Source: Rhynchopus sp. YZ270_cl-10 (Eukaryota; Euglenozoa; Diplonemea; Diplonemida; Diplonemidae). Taken from it: a stretch of DNA of 64,000 nt. The position numbers were made by a program, and so were the translations under genes. Positions 10,025-20,400 of the stretch are shown here, one piece after another. Numbering within the stretch: position 1 is the stretch's first letter; each line of letters opens with the position of its first letter. Where the stretch lies: the NCBI GenBank assembly GCA_964035575.1, contig OZ037911.1, forward strand, positions 310,001 through 374,000, written 5' to 3'. The notes beneath the pieces are model-generated. The model saw nothing but the letters and a program-made list of their open reading frames with translations. It was not told the origin of the DNA and searched no databases.

Positions 10025-10545
10025 GAAACGTACTAAAACACGCAGCTCGGTCGTGCTCATGCCAAGGGCGGGGCGTGAGGTGCTCAGAGGAGAAGTGAAG
10101 TTGACAGTGCAGAAAAGGAGGGGGGGCTGACTTAGTTTGTGTTTCATAGCTGAAAAAACCAAATACTAAATACCGCCTGCCTCTCCTGTGGAAAGGAAGA
10201 CGTTTAAAAGAGCATCCAGCCCAAGAAAAGTACTGTACTTTTGTCAGGGTGGGATGAAAAAGCAGGTTAGGGGAACTTTCTCAGGTTCATGTTTGTGGAT
10301 GGGCAAGACAATGTTGCAATCCAGAGGTTAGGTGAACCAAAGGTAAAAAAAAAAAAAACAAAAAGAACATTCTGCAGTTCATGTACCTGTACCTGGCCAA
10401 CTTCACGGTGCACGGCACGTATGAAGGTAGGTTCTTTGCGAAGTATAACAGTTGGGAGGAGATACAGATGACACCTAGCTGAATATCCGAAAGCAAAACA
10501 CGCGAACAAACGTGAGGTTGGTGATGCAGTCTTGAGTGAGGGAGA

Positions 10546-12033
10546 CTACCCCCATAAAAGATCATGCTTCACACTGTGCATGTACGCACGGGCCTGTGTC
10601 TTCCTCTTATCCATGCGTCTGCGCAAGTACTCAGTCCTGTTAGGTCGCTTGCGTGAAGTCTGTGGGCGTGCAGTGCATCCTTTGCCGTACCCTGCGAAAA
10701 GGAAATCGCCTGGTGGGTCCGGTGAGCGGTGCCAACGGCATTCTACAAGCAAAGAACAATCACAATAGTTTTCATCATACAAATCATAAGCCACAACGGC
10801 CCTTAGCGGTGGTGGGTGCATCCCCACACCACACCGCCAGAGTGCGGCGTAGGGCTGCTGTGGACGCTTGCTGCGGATCCATCCTGCGACCAGCTGCAGG
10901 CAGTGTGCACTGCTCTGCCTTGCAGCACCGACACCCACGTTGCGGTCGATGGCACTCTCAAGGACGCTGAGACGGCCGTTGTCTTGCTCCAGTGCACGAA
11001 CTAGCTGCTCCTCCTCGTCCCCAACACACCCACACCACTGCCATGCATACGCGTGGAAGGCACGCAGACGTTGCAGGAACACACTGCAGTGCAGTGCCAG
11101 GTGGAACACATTCCCATCCTGACAGCACGGCACAGCCAGGTCACGACAGCTTATCAGCCCCTCCTCCAGCAAGCACTCCAATATTGCGATGCGCCCTGTG
11201 CGTGCCGCACCCTCAAGCAGGGCCAGAGCACCGTCAGGACCCCCAGGACAAAGCCACCACATGGGTGGTGTGACGTCGTGCTGCAGACACAGGTCCACGG
11301 CTTCTGCATGGTCTGTGTTAACGAGCTGGTAGTGCACCTCTCGGATCTGCCCACGTCTCAAGCAGACCCCCAACTCGTAGAGTGTGTCATAACCATCATC
11401 AGCGTAATATTCTACATCTGTATACAGTGAGAAAATCGTTTGCAGCACGTCCTGGACACCGTCCACAATACAAGATTGACACTGTGCGATATTGCTCGCA
11501 TCCCAGTACACCGGAAAAGGGCGAGGTTCTGGGATGCTGACCGGCCTGTTCGGCACCAAAGCCAGCACGAATTCATCCAGAAAGAACGCCTCATATTCAT
11601 ACCGCTGTGCAAGGATCGTGAGCAGCCCAACTTCACCGCGTGCAATAAGTCGTGTGACGGTGTACCAGTCGGGCTGCTCTGCACATGTCAGGAGCAGCAT
11701 CAACATTTTGTCATCTGCTGCAAGCACAGCCGGCCACTGCAGGCTGGGACACGTCGTGTATTCGCCCCCAGTGATGTTGTTGAGGCGCTCGACGGCCTCC
11801 TCGCGGGAGGGTGCCAAGCACGTTACCTTGACCGTGTCGCCTGCACAGAGCCCAGTGTCGCACAGCGCCTCTTCGTCCAGAAGCTCAGTGTCGCAGAACT
11901 CCAACCCCAGGCACACCATGCGTCCAGGTGCAGCGTCTTCGGCAGCCCTGCGCAAGGTGCGCACAGTACCCGCACTGTCCACCTCGGTGCTGTGCGTCTG
12001 CCCATCTGGAAAGGCGAACACAACGTCAATCAT
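10546..12033 (-). CDS. Ubiquitin-like N-terminal domain protein with ankyrin-like body (495 aa)
   Basis: Single open frame of 495 residues. Residues 1-75 look like a ubiquitin-type beta-grasp fold: MIDVVFAFPDGQTHSTEVD, TVRTLRRAAEDAAPG, LGLEFCDTELLDEEALCD, TGLCAGDTVKVT, in the strand-helix-strand order of that fold. The body has leucine-rich helical pairs (LTCAEQPDWYTVTRLIARGEV, ALALLEGAARTGRIAILECL) that resemble degenerate ankyrin repeats, and many Cys residues. The C-terminus is basic. No catalytic motif is visible. The family is not recognised by name; a cytosolic or nuclear scaffold is a guess. No signal peptide or transmembrane segment is seen. Confidence 0.75.
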   Translation of the reverse strand: MIDVVFAFPDGQTHSTEVDSAGTVRTLRRAAEDAAPGRMVCLGLEFCDTELLDEEALCDTGLCAGDTVKVTCLAPSREEAVERLNNITGGEYTTCPSLQWPAVLAADDKMLMLLLTCAEQPDWYTVTRLIARGEVGLLTILAQRYEYEAFFLDEFVLALVPNRPVSIPEPRPFPVYWDASNIAQCQSCIVDGVQDVLQTIFSLYTDVEYYADDGYDTLYELGVCLRRGQIREVHYQLVNTDHAEAVDLCLQHDVTPPMWWLCPGGPDGALALLEGAARTGRIAILECLLEEGLISCRDLAVPCCQDGNVFHLALHCSVFLQRLRAFHAYAWQWCGCVGDEEEQLVRALEQDNGRLSVLESAIDRNVGVGAARQSSAHCLQLVAGWIRSKRPQQPYAALWRCGVGMHPPPLRAVVAYDLYDENYCDCSLLVECRWHRSPDPPGDFLFAGYGKGCTARPQTSRKRPNRTEYLRRRMDKRKTQARAYMHSVKHDLLWG

Positions 12034-13104
12034 TGTGAATCAAAAGTTCTGTGCGTGAAGTATGATAAATAGGACAGGGAGGGGACTGGGTAGATTATGA
12101 TTAAATAAACTTCGTATGTGGAGCCTTTTATAATTGTTGCTGTGCAAAATTAAAAGAAAGCGTCAAGGGGCAAAGACGGCATGATGCGCCAAAATAAAAA
12201 TGCAAATTCATAAAACAAAAAAATCCAAAAGGGCCTGGGCAAAGACGTGTCAGAGACACGTCGTTCGCTACTGCGTGGGTGTTGCACCAGGTGTGAGGAC
12301 TCTCAAAGAAGGGGTGGGGGAAGAGGGCTGGGAGCTTTTGGCCAAAGAGTCATCGACCCCGATTATGGGATCTGACCTGTAGGCGAAAACACCAAAAACA
12401 AGGAGGAGGAACGCAATGGTCTAGAGATTCAATGAACCTCAGCCTCAGCCTCAGCCTCAGGCTGCATACAATCTTCTAAAACAAAACAAACAAACAAACG
12501 TTGAAAAGCTGAATATACCTCACATGCATACACACCTTTAGAGATGAAGTACAAATAAGAGTCTGCCAACGCAATAGTGGCTATTAGGAGTCATCAACAC
12601 AGGGCTGCATCTGCCAAGTGGAAGAAGCGGATCTATTTCACAAGAAACACAACCTTCCAGATCTATGCGCTGCTGCTGTTTGACAGTAAAAGAAAAGGAA
12701 AGAACGAAAAGAAAGGGGCGAGGACAGTTGATACGATCCTCAGCCTTTCGTGTGTGGTCACCAAACAAATTAGAGTTGAAATACAAAAGCCCTCTCGCGA
12801 CAGTGTACCTTGGTACAATGACCGGATGTACCGGGGTGGACACCCAACCATGCAGTCCTACAATCCATTTCGTGGTTTTACACCTGATAACAAAAGGCGG
12901 GCAGGAAGAGGCCATTTGCATAAAGAGAAAAAAGGGGTAGGTGGGTGCAGATAAAGTGTGAAAAAGGTATGATAAAAAACACTATGCCTCAAAGGAATAG
13001 TGGTGGATGCAACGTACTGACCGACTGCACGATGCCAGCTATCCGGATGAACGTATGAATGCAATAAAAAAAAAAAGAGTCAAAAAAAAAAAAGGTACCA
13101 ACAC
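12034..13104. other. Intergenic region, no gene seen
   Basis: A/T-rich with a short CAGCCT repeat near 12435-12465 and one copy of a dispersed ~100-bp repeat (12771-12889). Open frames here are short and overlap on both strands without recognisable motifs. Confidence 0.6.
12771..12889 (+). repeat. Dispersed ~100-bp repeat, copy 1
   Basis: Contains GTGTACCTTGGTACAATGAC, CGGATGTACCGGGG, CCAACCATGCAGTCCTAC and CATTTCGTGGTTTTACA in order. The same order recurs at 53931-54030 and 55915-56012. It is probably a short interspersed element; ends are not defined. Confidence 0.7.
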
Positions 13105-13839
13105 CAGGGCTCTCAAGATCCTCCACGAAAAAAGCAGAATTTTCGAAATGAGGAGGATTTCATTTTTGCAAAAAAACCCCCCAAAAAAAAAATTTTCCCC
13201 CGCAACAAGCGGTCGTCGCGCGCTTCGCGCGCGCCTCCCTGACAGCCACAGAGCGGAGAGGCGGGTCAATTTTGCGAGATGATAAAAACGGAAATCTAAT
13301 CCTTTCTCTTGCACCTATACGCTCCACGAACCGTACAAAACCAATACGTCTAACTCCAATACGTCTCAAAATGGCAAATTTTTTGCAGCATTGGTCAAGT
13401 TGCATTTTTTGGCTGCAAAATGCAAGGGTATCCAAAGACATTGCCAACTCTATTTTTTTTGCGGAGCAAAAAAAATAATATAAATGGCGCCGCAGGCGAA
13501 AAAAAATTAGGGTACGGTGTAAAAATGCTTCCTTTTACACCACATAATCACTCAACGAACCCTTTTTTTTGAGTAGCAAAAAATGAAAATGGCGCCGCAG
13601 GCAAATTTTTTTTAAAGTGCAGCCCTGGACGGTGCATACAGGCTCGGGAAAATATTGGGTCCCTCGGGGGAGACAAAGTGACCCCCCACTATAAAACCCC
13701 TAGGAGGATAATCCTCCACCCGAGCCCGCCAAAAAAAAAAAAAAAATGGAGGAAATCCTCCACCAAAAAAGCCTAAAAAAAAAAAAAAAAGCCCCTGGAG
13801 GAAATATCCTCCCCTACGTGGAGGATCTTGAGAGCACTG
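13105..13839. mobile_element. Non-autonomous hAT-type element, 735 bp, 8-bp target duplication
   Basis: The left end begins CAGGGCTCTCAAGATCCT and the right end is its reverse complement with one mismatch, about 23 bp of terminal repeat. ACCAACAC is duplicated perfectly on both sides (13097-13104 and 13840-13847). An 8-bp duplication with CAGGG ends is the hallmark of hAT transposons. Inside there is no transposase. It carries a GC-rich hairpin (GCGCGCTTCGCGCGC near 13217), a copy of the GCGCCGCAGGC repeat (13445-13610) and several GGAGGAT motifs in both orientations near the right end. Confidence 0.9.
13445..13610 (+). repeat. GCGCCGCAGGC repeat, copy nested in hAT element
   Basis: Closely matches 5745-5925: GGAGCAAAA, ATGGCGCCGCAGGCG, TTAGGGTACGGTGTAAAAAT, TACACCAC, CTCAACGAACCC, and a second ATGGCGCCGCAGGCA. 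Two copies at unlinked sites, one inside a transposon, suggest it travels with such elements. Confidence 0.7.
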
Positions 13840-13976
13840 ACCAACACAGAAAAGCGTACAAATATTTTACAATATTCGTTGTGTGCCGTTATTGTTGGGT
13901 GTCTTTCAGGGTCCTTTTCTCCAAGCAAAGATGGTGTGGGATATTGCATCCTCGCGTTTGATTTCATAGCGACGTT

Positions 13977-14008
<32 letters not shown>

Positions 14009-14477
14009 GCCTAGACTAGCAGAATTGTCTAAGGGTTGGATTGTTCACCCACTACTCGCAAAGATAAAGGCTCATCACACAGGTTCGAAACACTTATCTG
14101 CAAAATTGTTGCTTAAGAAGGAAAGGAAAATGAGCAGGAAACAGAAAAAAAATCAAAGCAATGTGGGTGCGTGTATCATTCCTAAAGGGCAAGAACGCAC
14201 ACTGAAGTAGGCCTGCGTTACAGTAAAAAAAAGGGCATAAAAGGAGGGGAGAAAATAGAAAAAGAAAAAAGGGAGGGGCATAACATAACATCACACCACA
14301 ATGTGTTGTTTCCCACAGCGACAACAACAACGACGATCTACGTGGATGTGGACGTGGATGTGAAGTAAGCAGCAGCCTGCTGGTAGTACTTCTCCGTGAC
14401 AGCAAGCAGTAGGGGTCCGTTTTCGATGCATGCACCCCTATCCGAGATAGGTGATACAATACATCGTGGAGGTGATG
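13840..14477. other. Intergenic / possible 3' flank of the LINE fragment
   Basis: No convincing gene. On the minus strand this follows the stop codon of the LINE-like frame and would include its 3' untranslated region. A minus-strand poly(A) tail (a plus-strand T run) is not visible, so the 3' end of the LINE cannot be set. Confidence 0.5.
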
Positions 14478-16883
14478 TTACATAAGTCCATCACCGCCCC
14501 TGCTGTGTCCATCCTTCTGCTTCTTCTTGCTGAAGAGGCCTCCCAACGTCGTCTGTCGCCCCCCCGCAGTGTCGTGGTGGCGGCGGCAGCAGTGGTCCAG
14601 GGTTGTCTTGTCCCGCACGCAATTTCCGCATCTCGAGAGTCTGTGTCGTGTGCACGCCTCGTGTCGAATGGCCAGCCCATCGCCGTCGGAGTGGTGCGCA
14701 TAGCAGCAGTGCCTCAGGTCTGCCATCTGGTCCTTCGCACAGGCGTCACATCGGGCCTTCCGGTGCTGCACACAGATCGCAAATGGCCCAATCGAGATCG
14801 CTCCTGCAGGTGCCTTCACAGGCGCGTCTCCTGGTTTCACGTGCTCATCGTGCCTGTAACGTATGGGCACGTTCTCCTCTTCTGCCTGCTCGAAAAAGCG
14901 CAGCGCCCTCCTTCCCCTCTCGTCTGCGGGGGGGTATGCCGTCTCAGCAGCGTACTCCCCCATCCACGTACCCCTCGCTCTACCGTTGCCCCTAATCTCC
15001 CCCTCCGTCATGCCTTCCGTCTTGCGCTGCTGTCGGTACGCCGTGCCAGCGTCGAAAAGTGCACGTAGAACACGTATGGTCTCTTCACCGCCGGCAAAAA
15101 CAGGACGGCAGTCGATACCGGCGAGACCGTGTGCCCCGAACGACGTCAGTGTCATAGCTATCTTCGGCTTACCCGGATGCAGTGGCGTTGCAGCATGGGT
15201 TCGGAGAGTAGACAGCATGTGACCAAAAGTGGTCGCTTTCGCCATTTCGTTGTGGGGAAGAGCTTCTGGCATCACGTCGTCGCCGTCGCCGTCGTCGCTG
15301 CCACCCTCCCCACCCCCGTCATCCATTTCCCCGTCGCCACCCCCACCACCATTGACCACGCCCCCAGCCCCGTTCCCCGGTTGCTTCACTTTTGGCGGCT
15401 TTTTTCCAGTCTTATCTCCGGGGCGGATGTCCATCCCCGTGGAGACCTCGAAGTCAATGAGGAGTTCCATGTGCGAGACTTCGCGTCCAGCCTCGTTGCT
15501 CCACCGTAGGCCTCCCAGCCAGTAGGCAATCGCCAGCAGCAACGCACGTCCATACGGCCATTTCTTCACTGGGAGGGTGCAGCTTCCTAACACATTCGGA
15601 TACTGCGTCGTCGTGTCCGCATCCGGTTCCCATGTCCACGGATAACGCTCTTGCTCCAGTTGCGGCTTCATCTCTTGTGTCCTGTTTTGCCGGTATCGCT
15701 CGATGAGGATCCTCACCATCATCATCTGCAGGTCTGCAACACGGGCGGTGGCCAAAGGTGTTTCCGGTGTGCACATTCCGCAGATAGACAGACAGTTCGG
15801 CCAGTTCGTTCTGTCAATGTTCAGGAGTAAGGGGTAGTCCGTGCGGATGCTTTCCCATGCGACACACTCCCACCACATATGCTTGGGATCCTCATCCACC
15901 CCTGCAGCACAATACGGGCAGGTGGCCGTTTCTCGTAACTTTGCCCTCGCAAGTCGCACCCCCGTGAGAGTACCGTCAGCCACGATGTGTCGTAACGTCC
16001 CCGCCTCGTAGTCCGACAAAACTTTGCTCTTGGTAAGCGCCAGTGTCTTCTCCTTGTCCACCCCTGCTCGGATCCCCCGCAGGTTAGCTCTGCCTCCGCC
16101 TTTTGCATTCACGTCTGTCTTCGTACTGGAGAGCCGTACGAAGAACATGCGCTCCCGCACAAGATGGCCGAGTTCCCCTAGCTCAATGGTCTTCACATCG
16201 ATGAGGTTCCCGTCGCGCGTCGTCACTGTCGTGGCGCTCTCCCATTTCCAGTTGAGGCGGAGTAGAGCGCGTGCAACCAACCCGATGGGCCCCTTCTCCG
16301 TGACAGCAAGCATCTGTGCGTTGTACGTGCACCACCAGCCCGGGCAGCGGGAGTTGCTGTTCCTCTCCACCGCAGTGTTGTATTCATGTGTGACGACCTC
16401 CTGCACAGTGGTACGGAGAATGACGTCGCTCACAGTGACGGTGTTTGTCTTCGCAAGCGCAGCAAACAGCGGCACGTCGAGAGCCTCCTTCTCTGCAGTC
16501 ACCAGCATCAGGTCGTGCTCCGCCTTCCTAAAGGCCGCAAGGTCCGCTGGCACGGTGCTCGCCTCTTCGTCGCACTCGATCGCTGCACACGCCGCCTTCG
16601 CCTCGCTGTACTTCACGCTGGCAGCTTGCTTGGCCACGCTCTTCTGCTCCACAGAGATCCCCACAGTGACCATCTCCGTCAGCACCAGCGTCACCAGCGA
16701 CTCCAGCGTCGGGTTTGGCGTTGGGTAGCGGAACGGGCAGGGGAGGCAAAAAGCCAGCGGCCACGTTGTCGGCGGGATGCAGGCTGTCCACAGCCGCTTA
16801 GTAACTTCCGCCAACTCAATGGCACGCGCAGTGGCAGCAAGGCGGTCTGCCACGCCAGTCTGTGCAGCAGACACGAGCAACAC
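14478..16883 (-). CDS. LINE (non-LTR retrotransposon) C-terminal protein fragment, 801 aa frame
   Basis: The frame lacks a reverse transcriptase core but has the features that follow it in LINE proteins. A region LLRLNWKWES...TRDGNLIDV precedes an RT-associated zinc knuckle CPYC-x13-H-x4-C (near residue 320) followed by WESIRTDYP. After an acidic Gly/Asp linker come two tandem Cys/His repeats (about 700-765) of pattern HR-x3-C-x2-C...HCC-x2-HH, then QTTLGGLF (near 775), close to a PCNA-interacting box. Residues 1-170 do not look like a LINE. A short secreted-protein start lies upstream in another frame (16816-17106) and overlaps the first codons. Either a 5'-truncated LINE landed in a host gene or the two form one gene separated by a one-base frame change. 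It is broken or a fusion. Confidence 0.6.
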   Translation of the reverse strand: MLLVSAAQTGVADRLAATARAIELAEVTKRLWTACIPPTTWPLAFCLPCPFRYPTPNPTLESLVTLVLTEMVTVGISVEQKSVAKQAASVKYSEAKAACAAIECDEEASTVPADLAAFRKAEHDLMLVTAEKEALDVPLFAALAKTNTVTVSDVILRTTVQEVVTHEYNTAVERNSNSRCPGWWCTYNAQMLAVTEKGPIGLVARALLRLNWKWESATTVTTRDGNLIDVKTIELGELGHLVRERMFFVRLSSTKTDVNAKGGGRANLRGIRAGVDKEKTLALTKSKVLSDYEAGTLRHIVADGTLTGVRLARAKLRETATCPYCAAGVDEDPKHMWWECVAWESIRTDYPLLLNIDRTNWPNCLSICGMCTPETPLATARVADLQMMMVRILIERYRQNRTQEMKPQLEQERYPWTWEPDADTTTQYPNVLGSCTLPVKKWPYGRALLLAIAYWLGGLRWSNEAGREVSHMELLIDFEVSTGMDIRPGDKTGKKPPKVKQPGNGAGGVVNGGGGGDGEMDDGGGEGGSDDGDGDDVMPEALPHNEMAKATTFGHMLSTLRTHAATPLHPGKPKIAMTLTSFGAHGLAGIDCRPVFAGGEETIRVLRALFDAGTAYRQQRKTEGMTEGEIRGNGRARGTWMGEYAAETAYPPADERGRRALRFFEQAEEENVPIRYRHDEHVKPGDAPVKAPAGAISIGPFAICVQHRKARCDACAKDQMADLRHCCYAHHSDGDGLAIRHEACTRHRLSRCGNCVRDKTTLDHCCRRHHDTAGGRQTTLGGLFSKKKQKDGHSRGGDGLM

Positions 16884-17106
16884 GCAGCGTCACTGTCACA
16901 GCACCCCCGTTGGTCGACGTGCACGGCACAGCGCCGACAGCAACCCGCCCCGACACACTCCACGCATGCACAGACGCCTCGTCCCCGCCAGACGCGGCCA
17001 CCGTGCACATCCCTTCAGAGCACGCCGTCAGCTGCACATTCGCGGCCACACCTTGCCCCGCTAGCAACCCCAGTGCACACAGCAACACAGCAGGCAGACC
17101 TCCCAT
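16816..17106 (-). CDS. Secreted-protein N-terminus, probably truncated or frameshifted
   Basis: From the ATG at 17106 the frame reads MGGLPAVLLCALGLLAGQGVAA, a strong signal peptide, then NVQLTACSEGMCTVAASGG and a beta-rich stretch ending in AVTVTLR before a Cys-rich run and a stop at 16816. Near 16880 the sequence can be read on in the next frame (LLVSAAQTGVADRLAATARA), which is the start of the 801-residue frame. A single-base insertion or deletion, in the genome or in the assembly, would join them. It is most likely the 5' end of a host gene. Confidence 0.55.
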   Translation of the reverse strand: MGGLPAVLLCALGLLAGQGVAANVQLTACSEGMCTVAASGGDEASVHAWSVSGRVAVGAVPCTSTNGGAVTVTLRVARVCCTDWRGRPPCCHCACH

Positions 17107-17400
17107 CTTAAATACACTCACTTGAAATAAATACACAAATATAAAAAAAAAAGGTCAGAGAATCTCTGTGGTGTATGTGGGGGGTGTACAGGTCAGAACT
17201 TCGCGAGCCCACTGTCCTCTTCCTGCCTTGGGGTAAACCCGCCAGGCTGGTCACACAGACGACCTCTCAACCCGCAGTGGACAGTTAAGGAACACAGCAC
17301 AGAGCAGGTATTTTCCAACCCAATCAGAAGCCTTCAAAAAAATTCCCATCCTTTTTTTTTACAACTTCGTTTCGTTTAAAACTGTTAATTTCCCACAAAT

Positions 17401-20400
17401 TCATTCCGTGACACCGTAGCTGCAGTAGGTACACTGTGTGTTGGTTTCGATGACAGAGGAGGGGCCGAAGGTGGCAGGGCAGTATGTGCAGGAGGTGGCG
17501 GGGGCGTCTGGCTCGAGGAGGGAGAAGGTCTCCCAGCAGAAGGCGACGTCTTCTGAGGTGAGCTGCGCTGCGTGGGGTGCGGTGTTGGCGCCTGCATGCT
17601 CGTCGCCTTCGCAGTCGGCAAGCTCGCTTGCATAGTCCTCTTCCACCTCGGCGCGGCGTATCATGTGTGCCGCGACACCATAGTTGCCTGCCTCCATGCT
17701 CGCGCGCACGCCCTTCTTGCACCAGAGGGCCAAGTGCTTCTTCTGCTGCGGCACCGCCATCACCAACGCAAACACCTCAGCCACCTTCACAACAGAATCC
17801 CCAAACCCTTCCAGCTCCTTAATCTCCTTCAGCATCCGGCAGCAAAGGATGTAGTACGAAACCTGGTTTGAGAGGAGATAAATAAAGGGGCAATGACGGA
17901 AAGAAAAAAAAAAGAAGGATTTGCAAAAGAAGTACGTACCTGCACCAAAGGAGACTTCTTCGCGACCTGCGTAGAGTCGCCCTGCAGGTAGACCAGGGCA
18001 GCCTGGAAGCGCTTTACGGCATCGTCGTAGCGGTTGCGTTCTAGCTTTGTGTACGCATTGCGGAGACACTGTGTTTTGTATGCACATGATTTTATAAGAA
18101 AACTCACTGTTCAGGATACAGCTTTTTCATTCGTTTATCGCTCCCGCAAGGTATATTGTGTAGGGTCCTCCCAGCTCCACGAACGTTAACAAAATAATCC
18201 GATGAATTGCCCAAACTCACAAAAGAGACAGTAGAGCTTGCATTCAACACACTGTTCCAACATTTTTTTTCAAAGTTGAAAAATGCAAAACTCACTCCAC
18301 CGGATGCAAACTAAAAAATAAAAAAACACATACCTCCTGCGCAGACGTTCCCAAGAAAGACGGAGGCAGTGCGACCGCAGCGCGTTCTGGTGATGCGGCT
18401 GTGCCGCCTGTAGCTGTACCGTCCTCACCTTCGCCCTCTTCTCCCTCCTTGCGACGGGTCACCGCAGCGGATGGAACCGGCGCAAAGCTGAGGGCCACCC
18501 CAGCAAGACTTTGCTTGAATACCGCATCCTTTTTGATTTCAAACTTTTTGAATTTCTTTTGCGCGCCGAACCCTTCGTCCTCATCGTTGGGGTCTGCATC
18601 AGCGTCATCCCCAGCATACGACGCGAGATACTGCCTCCTTAACTCTTCCTGCTGTTTTGAAATTTCATCATCACCTTGCACCTCATCGTCACCCCCTCCA
18701 TCATCCCCAAAGTCTCCTCCATCCACACCAATCTCCTGCAACCTCCCATCATCATCATCGTCAGAATCATCCGACCCTTCCTCTTCCTGCACACCACCTC
18801 CCACCTCCTCCACCTCCATCACCCCAGATGCATCCCTCAAATAAAACCTAATATCCTTGCTTACCAAAGCCTCCAACGTCTTTCCCTGCAAATTTCCAGG
18901 ATTTGATACTGTAGTGGGACACAGTACTGTTGTAGCTAACATCCATTTTTGACGAATTGCAGGGGGATAAGGAGGGTTATTCCTATGCTCTAAGGGGGCT
19001 GCCGCGAGGGTCGCAATTTTAGAAGAAATCGGGTCGCTTTCGGACAGCATTTTGCCAAGCTTTGCTAACGTCGTTCCGTCCCCTATACGACGAAGATGCG
19101 CGATAAGAGAAGCATTATTCCCCAAACGGGACAGTACCTTAAGAGAAAGCTCGTCATCTTGGAGAACCTGAAGCAGTGCAACCGCCATGGCTTCAAATAC
19201 ACCCGCATTGCTTAGCTTTTCTCCTCCACCCCCATGATGCCCAGAAACTCTTGTACACGCGGTTTCCATTTTTGATACTGCAGCCTCGAAGCATGCCAAC
19301 GCTCCCTTATGGTCTCCGGCGGTGATCTGCAATTTGCAGCGGGATTCCCAAGAATCGATCTCAGTGTTGGATCCTGCGTGCGCTTCGATGAAGATGTTGG
19401 TGCTTTGTGTTCGGGTGTTCATATTCGAGAGAGATGAGGCCAAATCCCCTAAACCACGGCGACAGAGGAAGAGTAAAAGAGACTGCGGTGCGTTCCTGCA
19501 GTCATAACGTTGGGTGACGTTCGCGAGGTTTGCTCGAATGCTATCACTCTTCCCACTCAGAACCAATCCACGAACGACGGTTGCAAAGTGATTTGCCCCT
19601 CTCGACCATACTACATCATTTTTATCCGCTGTTGCAGTGCATATTACAAACCGATCCCTTAACACTGCCGCGATGCTTGATCTAGACGGAAATGCCATTA
19701 ACTTCAACACAGCACCATCAGGGGTCAACGAACAGACGTGCCCTGCGGTAACATACAAAAGAGACCTCCCAACCCAGGAGAGAGAATGCGCTCTAGGGGC
19801 TGCTCCGACGCGAAGTGGCACGACATACAGCACCTTCAACTCACCTTGTTCGATTGTTGCGAAAAGGATGCGGGAGGACGTCGCAATGCCTACCCAGATG
19901 TCGCTTAGCACTGCCTCTTCCACCTTCTCTTCTGCATCCAAATCGAGGGCGGTGTGTTGTGTGCTGTGTGTACATTCAGTTTCCAAGGCAGAGTATCCAG
20001 CCCAGCCGTTCATAAGACGCAAGCTTGATCTTCCTGCTGCATCGTGTATGGTAGCCAAGGCGGTATTGTCGTTGAGACAAAGTGAATGTACCACCCGTTC
20101 TGTTCGTTGCAAAGTAATGGAAGAAGTGCTCCCGTGCCGTACCGTATGCCCCATAGAATCTCCAATAAGCGGTTCACCCTCCAGTACCCCCCAACAACGG
20201 CCTTCGGAAAATTCGATTTCGGGCACCCCTTTCGCCTTTTTGGGGAGTGGGATGCAGGCCCAATGTGGGGTGGGAGGTCCGCTCACCCCGACCCGCCCAT
20301 TTTGGATGACCGTTACATAGATTTTATCGGGTGCGGAGCAGAGGGAGATTGGGGTGCTGTGCTGCATCACGCCTTTTGCGTTGCGTGGGAGGAAGGCGAG

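Larger units (their letters stand above)
6767..10236. repeat. Tandem gene duplication, unit 2
   Basis: Second unit, matching 1-3052. It carries 336 bp more in the stalk-encoding repeat. Copy-specific stalk motifs such as PGIVPTAQ occur only here. Confidence 0.9.

Noticed and set aside
13105-13847. The 13.1-13.8 kb repeat as a retroposon because of its A runs
   Set aside because: Inverted ends and an 8-bp duplication show a cut-and-paste DNA element; the A runs are internal.
16024-16728. 234-residue plus-strand frame
   Set aside because: Antisense of the LINE-like frame; Ser/Thr-rich without motifs.
18311-18333. A 23-nt intron (GTATGT to TTTTAG) in the TWD40-1-like gene
   Set aside because: It would open a further frame to about 18104, but that frame cannot be spliced in phase into the conserved C-terminus, whereas the 265-nt intron joins exactly in phase.
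19637-20320. 227-residue plus-strand frame
   Set aside because: Opposite strand of the TWD40-1-like exon 1, which has family-level similarity; no motif in the plus frame.
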